From positions 1 through 5,803 of the forward strand of contig DAOVVY010000057.1 of the NCBI GenBank assembly GCA_030636885.1: a stretch of DNA of 5,803 bases, written 5' to 3'. The position numbers were made by a program, and so were the translations under genes. Shown here piece after piece: positions 1 to 5,176 of the stretch. Every line of letters begins with the position of its first letter. The first letter of the stretch is position 1. The stretch comes from Candidatus Nanohaloarchaea archaeon (lineage in GTDB: Archaea; EX4484-52; GLR71). Under the pieces are notes generated by a model. It saw only the letters and a list, made by a program, of their open reading frames with translations, ran no database searches and was not told the DNA's origin.

Positions 1-766
1 GGTTTTGCTTTTCTGGTATCTTACTCTGCCGTTTCATCAGTGCTTTGGTATTTTGGGATTCAGGAAAATTTATATTGTATATCGCCCTTTCAGGGTTGTG
101 CATCATGCCCATGATCCGTCTTGTCTCGTCGCAGTTGCCTGCTATGTCTTGCATGGCACCGTTTGGGTTCTCCGGGAATTTACCGTAGACTGGGTTGCCG
201 TTACTGTCGCAGTATCTGAATACTATCTGGTCATTTTCGTTAAGTTTATTAAGGGTATCCTGTTCTGCATAGAAATTGCCTTCACCGTGCGCTATGGGTA
301 GGTGCATGGCATCTATACCTTTTGTGAATATGCATCTTTTTGAATATGATTTAACATGTACCCATCTGCATTCGTACCTGGCTGAAGTGTTGTGGGTCAG
401 GGCTACTTTTCTTGTGCCTATATCATCTTTGAAACTCGGTAGGAGTCCGAGGTTTACAAGGACCTGGAAACCATTGCAGATGCCTATTATCAATTTACCT
501 GAATCTACAAAATTCATTATCTCTTTATTTAAGTTGAATTTCAGTTTATTGGCAAGTGCATTTCCTGAACCTGTGTCATCACCGTAAGAGAATCCACCTG
601 CAAAAGCAAGTATCTGGTAATCATCAAGTGTTATTTTTTTGTCTATCAGATCGTTGACATGTACTATATCGGCTGTTCCGCCAGCAAGATTGAAAGCTTC
701 TTTTGTCTCTTTTTCACAATTGATTCCGTATCCAGACATAATCAATACTTTCGGTTTATCTTCCAT
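1..766 (-). CDS. purQ: PurQ, glutamine amidotransferase subunit of FGAM synthase (3' end beyond window)
   Basis: This is the glutaminase subunit of phosphoribosylformylglycinamidine (FGAM) synthase. It hydrolyses glutamine and passes ammonia to PurL in de novo purine synthesis in the cytoplasm. The window holds 255 codons from ATG at 766 with no stop, so the C-terminus lies to the left. Visible motifs are an N-terminal KVLIMSGYGINCE strand-loop (residues 6-18), AGGFSYGDD (56-64), the nucleophile elbow GICNGFQ with Cys97 (95-101), LPIAHGEG (156-163) and GMMHNPERA (220-228). In the family as I know it the last motif reads MPHPER, with His and Glu completing the triad. Here Glu226 is kept but the His position is Asn224, with a His one residue earlier. 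A length above 255 residues fits the longer PurQ type rather than the short form of about 225-230. The start is 21 bases after purSL, preceded by GATGAT (771-776) four bases from the ATG. The two genes are probably co-transcribed. Confidence 0.95.
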   Translation of the reverse strand, partial: MEDKPKVLIMSGYGINCEKETKEAFNLAGGTADIVHVNDLIDKKITLDDYQILAFAGGFSYGDDTGSGNALANKLKFNLNKEIMNFVDSGKLIIGICNGFQVLVNLGLLPSFKDDIGTRKVALTHNTSARYECRWVHVKSYSKRCIFTKGIDAMHLPIAHGEGNFYAEQDTLNKLNENDQIVFRYCDSNGNPVYGKFPENPNGAMQDIAGNCDETRRIMGMMHNPERAIYNINFPESQNTKALMKRQSKIPEKQN

Positions 767-770
767 AGAT

Positions 771-776
771 ATCATC
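771..776 (-). promoter_or_regulatory. Probable ribosome-binding site of purQ
   Basis: On the minus strand GATGAT ends four bases before the purQ ATG. It resembles the archaeal GGTGAT ribosome-binding core and sits at nearly the same spacing as the GAGTGAT sites of the two plus-strand paralogues. A second purine-rich stretch, AGAAGG at 781-786, lies farther away, about 14 bases from the ATG. The short purSL-purQ gap also allows reinitiation after the purSL stop. Confidence 0.45.
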
Positions 777-787
777 TTTTCCTTCTC

Positions 788-3778
788 TTAAAAATGTTCA
801 AATGTCTTTTGGTATGATGTATTAAGGTCTTCAATAGTACAGTCTATAATCATTTCACCTTTGAGACCTTTGATTTTCAATGCATTTTCATCTGTAACCC
901 TACCTATTAAACTTAAATCTGTTCCTTCCATTATATTTTCAAATATTTCTTTATTTTTCGGATATATCGTGACTATTATCCTGCTCTGCGATTCACTGAA
1001 TAAGGTGAAATCATCTCTTTCTATACCCTCTTTTTTCAGTCTTGATAGATTTATTATGCTACCTAAGTTTCCTGCGATGCACATCTTTGCTAAAGCAATC
1101 CCTATACCACCCGATGATACACTTATGGATGAGGCTATAAGGTTGTTTTCAATTGCTCTGTAAAGTTTACGGTATGATTTTATTGCCTTTATTGCGTCAA
1201 CTTTAGGTACTGAAGCACCGATGAATGGTTTACCCTTAAGAATTTTACCTATGTATTCATAATATTCGGATCCACCAAGTTCGTTTCTTGTGATTCCAAT
1301 GGTGTATATCAGGTCTCCTTGCGCTTTCACATCAAGAGATACTGCATTGTTGACATTTTCCATAACTCCGGTTGCTGTGATAAGCAACGTGGGTGGTACT
1401 GATATTAGTACCGGGTTATTATTTTTGTCATAACCCTTGAAATCATTGAACATGCTGTCTTTTCCAGAGATAAATGGTGTCATGTAAGCTGTCGCGTAAT
1501 CATAGCATGCCTTTGCGGCTCTTTTAAGTTGGTATAGACGTTTCGGGTCGTTTGAGGAGCACCAGCAGAAATTATCCATCAGTGCCATCCTGTCTACATT
1601 GCCACCTACTGCTACTGTATTTCGTATCGCGGTGTCTATTGCTGATGCTGCCATGTGGTATGTATCTATCCTGCTGTATTTGGCTGTAATTCCTTGAGAT
1701 AATATAATGCCTTTATCTGAATCGTTTATTAGTTTTGTGACACTGGCAGTCGCATTGACTTGTCCTTCACCCTGAAGGGGTTTCAGTACTGAACCTCCCT
1801 GGACTTCGAAATCGTATTGGTTTGTAATGAAAGAGAAACTGCACAGGTTTATCCTTGCAATCATGTCTTTAAGTGTATGGGATAGGTCTTTTGGTACTTT
1901 GAAATCAGGTTCTTCTATTTTTTGTTCTATAATTTCTGATATACGTCTTGTTTTTGGAAGACCCTCATGAAGGAAATCCATATCTATATCCATTATGGTC
2001 TTACCGTCATATTTTACGATGGCTCTTGAACTCGCATTGAATTCACCGATTACTGTCATTTCGACACCTCTTGAATCCATAAGACTTTTGAGCTCTTCTA
2101 CTTTATCTTTAGGTACTGAAAGCGTCATTCGTTCCTGTGACTCGCTTATCCAAATTTCCCATGGTTGGATGCCTGCATATTTGGTAGGTACTTTTTCAAG
2201 GTCTACTGTAAAGCCACCACTCTCCTCTGCCATCTCTGCAACAGAGCATGATATTCCACCAGCACCGTTGTCTGTTATGCTCGTGTATAGGTTTCGGTCT
2301 CTTGCTTCTTTTATCAGTGCATCGCTCATCTTTTTCTGTGTTATCGGGTCGCCTATCTGGACTGCTGTTGCCGGGCTTCCCGAGTCCATGACCTCTGAAG
2401 AGAATGTAGCTCCATGGATGCCGTCACAGCCTACACGGCCTCCCATCATGACTATCAGGTCTTTCGGCATGGCTTTCTTATAGTCGCTTCTGTTGCTCTT
2501 GATTGTCGTGGGTATGAGACCGAATGTTCCTACAAATACGAGCGGTTTTCCGCTGAAATCATCATCAAAATAGACAAAACCTTGTGGTGTAGGTATGCCT
2601 GAACAGTTTCCTCCTACACGTACACCCTCTATCACTCCATCCATTATCCTTCTTGGTGACAGGGCTTTTGATATCTTATCTTTTTGCCTGTAAAGTTCTC
2701 TTTGTTTGAATGGATCTGCGAAACAGTAACCGTAGAAATTTATTGCAGGTAGTGCACCCATACCGAAACCTATAGTGTCACGGTTTACACCGACAATTCC
2801 TGTTATCGCTCCACCGAAAGGGTCAAGTGCGGATGGTGAATTGTGAGTCTCTACTTTTGATGTCACAAGATGGTTGTCGTCAAATATTATTGCGCCTGAA
2901 TTGTCTTTGAATACTGATACGCAGAAGTCATCTTTGCCTAAGTCTTCCCTTATCCTTTTAGTTGCTGATTTTATGTATGTCTTATAGATACCGTCTTTTA
3001 TCTCATCCAGTTCGGATGCGAAGATTGTGTGTTTGCAGTGTTCGGACCAGGTCTGTGCCATTGATTCAATCTCTATGTCTGTCGGGTTTCTGCCTTCCTT
3101 TTTAAAATAGTCTCTTATGGCTTTCATGGATTCAAGGTCTAGGGCAAGCGGTCCGCGTCTTGTTCCGTCATTGTTGGCTATGCCTTCTTTTCCTATTTTA
3201 GATAAGTTATTATCATCTGTATTGAGATTGACTGTGTCTACCTGTATGTGTGTCTCGAGTTTTACTATCGGCATTTTCTTGTCCATACCATTGTCTTTTT
3301 GGTAGTCTTCATATGATTTGACATCTATCCTTTGGATGAGCTCGTTTGCAAGACTTTTGCCTATTATTTTTGCATCTTTCTCTTCGGTTGTCAGGAACAG
3401 TATCTGGGATGTGAAGACTGTGTCCTTGTCCAGTTTTCTTTTGAGGAAATCTTCTATACATTCTCTTGCTGTGTTTCCTGTGTTGTCTGTGACTCCTGGT
3501 AGAAATCCTATCTCTATTGCCTGATTAAAGGTAATCTCTTCGGGGTTATTTATCTTGTATTTCTGAGTTACTGGATTTGACAGCAGCTTTGCAATGTTCT
3601 CAATTTCTGTTTCTGTAAAATTGCCGTAAAGTGTGTATACGTCTGCAAGAATTAGGTCTTCTGCGCTGTAACCATTGGATCTGATTTTAGATATCAGGAC
3701 TTTTGCACGGGTGTCTTTGTCTCTGCTTGTGATTACAATTCTGTTTATCTTTTTATCATCTTCCAGATTAGTCACCAC
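788..3778 (-). CDS. purL: PurL of the fused PurS-PurL type, FGAM synthase synthetase subunit
   Basis: It catalyses ATP-dependent conversion of FGAR plus ammonia to FGAM, step 4 of IMP synthesis, with PurQ (next gene, 21 bases downstream) supplying ammonia. The 996 residues lack the C-terminal glutaminase domain of the roughly 1300-residue bacterial enzyme, but carry a PurS-like N-terminus missing from stand-alone PurL. Residues about 12-160 look like two PurS-like repeats, including GFLPGVTDNTGNTA (91-104). The linker and catalytic part show TWSEHCKH (243-250), VETHNSPSALDP (309-320, in place of the usual THNHPT), GGRVGCDGIHGATF (446-459), DNGAGG (503-508), SESQERM (545-551), NFCWC (736-740), FISGKDS (769-775), ELGGSEY (833-839), SSGGIG (888-893) and SESQSR (928-933). 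Both AIR-synthase-like halves are therefore complete, with no frameshift. The start is GTG at 3778. A second GTG follows immediately and the next in-frame ATG is at codon 165, too late for the PurS part. No ribosome-binding site precedes the GTG, so a leaderless or short-leader transcript is likely. Confidence 0.96.
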   Translation of the reverse strand: MVTNLEDDKKINRIVITSRDKDTRAKVLISKIRSNGYSAEDLILADVYTLYGNFTETEIENIAKLLSNPVTQKYKINNPEEITFNQAIEIGFLPGVTDNTGNTARECIEDFLKRKLDKDTVFTSQILFLTTEEKDAKIIGKSLANELIQRIDVKSYEDYQKDNGMDKKMPIVKLETHIQVDTVNLNTDDNNLSKIGKEGIANNDGTRRGPLALDLESMKAIRDYFKKEGRNPTDIEIESMAQTWSEHCKHTIFASELDEIKDGIYKTYIKSATKRIREDLGKDDFCVSVFKDNSGAIIFDDNHLVTSKVETHNSPSALDPFGGAITGIVGVNRDTIGFGMGALPAINFYGYCFADPFKQRELYRQKDKISKALSPRRIMDGVIEGVRVGGNCSGIPTPQGFVYFDDDFSGKPLVFVGTFGLIPTTIKSNRSDYKKAMPKDLIVMMGGRVGCDGIHGATFSSEVMDSGSPATAVQIGDPITQKKMSDALIKEARDRNLYTSITDNGAGGISCSVAEMAEESGGFTVDLEKVPTKYAGIQPWEIWISESQERMTLSVPKDKVEELKSLMDSRGVEMTVIGEFNASSRAIVKYDGKTIMDIDMDFLHEGLPKTRRISEIIEQKIEEPDFKVPKDLSHTLKDMIARINLCSFSFITNQYDFEVQGGSVLKPLQGEGQVNATASVTKLINDSDKGIILSQGITAKYSRIDTYHMAASAIDTAIRNTVAVGGNVDRMALMDNFCWCSSNDPKRLYQLKRAAKACYDYATAYMTPFISGKDSMFNDFKGYDKNNNPVLISVPPTLLITATGVMENVNNAVSLDVKAQGDLIYTIGITRNELGGSEYYEYIGKILKGKPFIGASVPKVDAIKAIKSYRKLYRAIENNLIASSISVSSGGIGIALAKMCIAGNLGSIINLSRLKKEGIERDDFTLFSESQSRIIVTIYPKNKEIFENIMEGTDLSLIGRVTDENALKIKGLKGEMIIDCTIEDLNTSYQKTFEHF

Positions 3779-3796
3779 TATGTCTTAAATTGCGAG

Positions 3797-3814
3797 TTAT
3801 AATTGATTATAATT
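3797..3814 (-). promoter_or_regulatory. Candidate purSL promoter: two AATTATAA boxes ten bases apart
   Basis: Read on the minus strand, AATTATAA occurs at 3814-3807 and again at 3804-3797, exactly ten bases or one helical turn apart. The upstream copy is centred about 32 bases before the GTG at 3778, so transcription from it would begin a few bases before the start codon. That fits the missing ribosome-binding site. The second box lies too close to the start codon to serve as the TATA box for this start and may be chance or part of an operator. A further candidate is the near-symmetric TATA-like element at 3828-3840, which on this strand would give a leader of about 30 bases. The assignment rests on sequence resemblance only. 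Confidence 0.35.
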
Positions 3815-3828
3815 AAAAAATGTATGCA

Positions 3829-3840
3829 AATATATTTAAA
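3829..3840 (+). promoter_or_regulatory. TATA-like box of the first paralogue
   Basis: AATATATTTAAA resembles an archaeal TATA box. Its centre is about 46 bases before the ATG at 3881, so transcription would start near 3860 and leave a leader of about 20 bases that includes the ribosome-binding site. The same element with the same spacing precedes the second paralogue. Because the motif is nearly symmetric it might also serve the divergent purSL gene. Confidence 0.5.
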
Positions 3841-3868
3841 TTGTGCGTATCAATGTTTAATTAAATTA

Positions 3869-3875
3869 GAGTGAT
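3869..3875 (+). promoter_or_regulatory. Ribosome-binding site of the first paralogue
   Basis: GAGTGAT lies five bases before the ATG at 3881. Its GTGAT core can pair with the AUCACCUCC end of 16S rRNA. It supports the first ATG over a second in-frame ATG at codon 3 (3887). It is identical in the second paralogue. Confidence 0.55.
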
Positions 3876-3880
3876 GAAAT

Positions 3881-4516
3881 ATGGTTATGATTGATGGTTC
3901 TATACCTGAGGCAGTTATTGAGGCCGAAGCTCAAAAGTCAAATATACTTTATGATGCCGGTGCTTTCCGGAAACATGTGCAGGTGGTAAAGAACGTTCGG
4001 ACAGAATTCTATGCTATGCCTGATGCAGAGAAAGATAAGTTCGGCCCGATATTGGATTCGTTTTCAAGAGGGATGTATGCGTTAGTCAAAGATGTACATG
4101 AATATGGTAAATCATTGTCACCTGAGGAACAAGATAGTTTTTCCATTGCTGAAGACGGGCTTGTGATGACTGCATATTCTCTCTTTAATTTCAGGAACGG
4201 TATGTATGAGAAATTTGATGATATCTATGGTGCTATAACCAATGAAAAGCTTTCATCAGATCTGCATATCCCCTGCCGTGGCATACTTTTTTTGTTAAGT
4301 GCTTTCAATATCATCAAGAATAATTTTGAAGGCAGTGAAAGAGATAAGGCTATTGAGTTTGGGGATACTGTTCTTCGGAACATATATCATGCGTCTGTTG
4401 AGATCTATAATCCTGAGACTGATCCGATGCTTACAATCAGTTCTGGCTCTGATTCAGATTATATAACTGATAGGGATGATGTTTTGCCTGATTTGGTGGA
4501 TTGCTTTAAGATTTGA
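3881..4516 (+). CDS. Uncharacterised protein, first member of a tandem paralogous pair
   Basis: The 211-residue product belongs to no family I recognise. It looks soluble, mostly helical and acidic. There is no signal peptide, and the only hydrophobic stretch (GILFLLSAF, 134-142) is too short for a confident membrane segment. It shares with the downstream gene the N-terminus MVMIDGS, the block PILDxxSRGMYxxxKD (56-71), LSP (79-81), a DxVLxxIYxA block (162-171) and an acidic C-terminal region. This colinear pattern shows full-length homology despite low overall identity. The start is supported by GAGTGAT five bases upstream and by near-identity of the start region in both copies. A hand count gives about 39% GC, well above its paralogue. 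It is divergent from purSL, 102 bases away, and 69 bases upstream of its paralogue, which has its own promoter copy. Neither an enzyme active site nor metal-binding cysteines are visible, so no function is assigned. Confidence 0.85.
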   Translation: MVMIDGSIPEAVIEAEAQKSNILYDAGAFRKHVQVVKNVRTEFYAMPDAEKDKFGPILDSFSRGMYALVKDVHEYGKSLSPEEQDSFSIAEDGLVMTAYSLFNFRNGMYEKFDDIYGAITNEKLSSDLHIPCRGILFLLSAFNIIKNNFEGSERDKAIEFGDTVLRNIYHASVEIYNPETDPMLTISSGSDSDYITDRDDVLPDLVDCFKI

Positions 4517-4533
4517 TTTGTTTTAAAATATAA

Positions 4534-4545
4534 AATATATTTAAA
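4534..4545 (+). promoter_or_regulatory. TATA-like box of the second paralogue
   Basis: It is identical in sequence and in distance to the ATG to the element at 3829-3840, which suggests that each paralogue has its own promoter and is not simply co-transcribed. Upstream at 4517-4532 is only a short T- and A-rich stretch that might act as a weak terminator for the first paralogue. Confidence 0.5.
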
Positions 4546-4573
4546 TTGTGCGTATCAAGGTTTAATTTAATTA

Positions 4574-4580
4574 GAGTGAT
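4574..4580 (+). promoter_or_regulatory. Ribosome-binding site of the second paralogue
   Basis: GAGTGAT lies five bases before the ATG at 4586, as in the first paralogue. It fixes the start at the first of the two ATG codons in MVM. Confidence 0.55.
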
Positions 4581-4585
4581 AAAAT

Positions 4586-5176
4586 ATGGTTATGATTGAT
4601 GGTTCTGTCTCTGATGAAGTTAATGAAATGTATATAATTAAAAAAAAAATTGAAAATGCTTTAAATTCTTATATTAATTGGGTCTCCAATGCTGATAATA
4701 AATTACAGGATATGGATGATGATAAGATAAAATTATTAAGACCTATACTTGATAAATTGTCAAGAGGTATGTATAGTATAACAAAAGATTTTTATTGGTC
4801 TTCAGAAGAATTATCTCCTTATACTTCTGAAAAGGGTTTTAAAATAGATGCTATTAAATCTGTTGCAAATGCATTTCATTTGAATGAATACTCTGATTTC
4901 TTTAATAATGAAAATGATGACTTAGAATACCTGATCTTAACAAACCTTAAAGGTGCAGATATTTTGGTTGATGCTTTTGATGATTATATAGGTCTGGATG
5001 AAGTTGATAAAGAAGGAATAAAAGATCTGGCAGATAATGTTTTAATGGGTATTTATGAAGCAACTAAAGGTGTCGATATGTCTGGTAAATATATTGGAGA
5101 TAAATATCTGTCTGATTTAGAGTATATTGTCAATATCTTTGGTTCAGACGGTGAAGTTCAAGTTGTTGAGAATTGA
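4586..5176 (+). CDS. Uncharacterised protein, second member of the tandem paralogous pair
   Basis: The 196-residue product is a diverged homologue of the gene at 3881-4516. It keeps MVMIDGS at the N-terminus, PILDxxSRGMYxxxKD (53-68), LSP (76-78), DxVLxxIYxA (150-159) and a C-terminal IVNIF region comparable to LVDCF in the first copy. It is acidic, rich in Asp, Asn, Lys and Ile, and has no signal peptide or clear membrane segment. Coding DNA is about 28% GC by hand count against about 39% in its paralogue. A run of ten A covers codons 19 to 22 (4640-4649). Loss or gain of one A would bring a stop within a few codons. The last five codons and the stop overlap the 3' end of trm1 on the other strand by 19 bases. 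The tail after IVNIF is about ten residues longer than in the first paralogue. No function can be assigned. Confidence 0.83.
   Translation: MVMIDGSVSDEVNEMYIIKKKIENALNSYINWVSNADNKLQDMDDDKIKLLRPILDKLSRGMYSITKDFYWSSEELSPYTSEKGFKIDAIKSVANAFHLNEYSDFFNNENDDLEYLILTNLKGADILVDAFDDYIGLDEVDKEGIKDLADNVLMGIYEATKGVDMSGKYIGDKYLSDLEYIVNIFGSDGEVQVVEN
4640..4649 (+). repeat. Ten-A homopolymer within the second paralogue
   Basis: An uninterrupted run of ten A encodes the Lys-Lys-Lys stretch at residues 19-21 and the first base of codon 22. Runs of this length are prone to slippage in replication or transcription. Reading on by hand, nine A leads to TAA and eleven A leads to TGA within about five codons, so either change would truncate the protein near residue 25. 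Confidence 0.9.

Larger units (their letters stand above)
3828..3901 (+). repeat. 74-base promoter-leader-start repeat, copy 1
   Basis: This segment matches 4533-4606 at a constant offset of 705 bases, with 71 of 74 bases identical and no gaps. It contains a TATA-like box, a leader with a GAGTGAT ribosome-binding site, and the first seven codons (MVMIDGS) of the first paralogue. The three differences all lie in the leader, at positions 3854, 3863 and 3876. The match ends at once upstream (3827) and after codon 7. Confidence 0.97.
4533..4606 (+). repeat. 74-base promoter-leader-start repeat, copy 2
   Basis: This is the second copy of the segment at 3828-3901. It begins 17 bases after the first paralogue's stop, so it fills almost the whole intergenic gap and continues seven codons into the second paralogue. 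All 21 coding bases are identical between the copies, including every synonymous position, whereas the downstream proteins are strongly diverged. Confidence 0.97.

Noticed and set aside
5..587. Plus-strand open frames of about 100 codons at 5-301 and 276-587
   Set aside because: They lie antisense to purQ, which has full family motifs in its own frame; the products resemble nothing and have no convincing ribosome-binding site.
861..3524. Several plus-strand open frames inside purSL, the longest at 1995-2483 (162 codons)
   Set aside because: They are antisense to the conserved catalytic domains of PurSL. Their composition (Ser/Leu/Ile-rich) is what antisense reading of such a gene gives.
3841..3853. 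Possible operator TTGTGCGTATCAA with inverted ends
   Set aside because: Only the three outer base pairs (TTG/CAA) are symmetric; the inner seven do not pair, so there is no real palindrome.
3874..3894. Six-codon upstream ORF (ATG at 3874, TGA at 3892-3894) overlapping the start of the first paralogue
   Set aside because: Its ATG overlaps the ribosome-binding site itself, so it is unlikely to be initiated, and the second paralogue has ATA at the same place.
4280..4306. Membrane segment in the first paralogue (GILFLLSAF region)
   Set aside because: The hydrophobic stretch is too short, and the corresponding region of the second paralogue contains charged residues; a buried helix is more likely.
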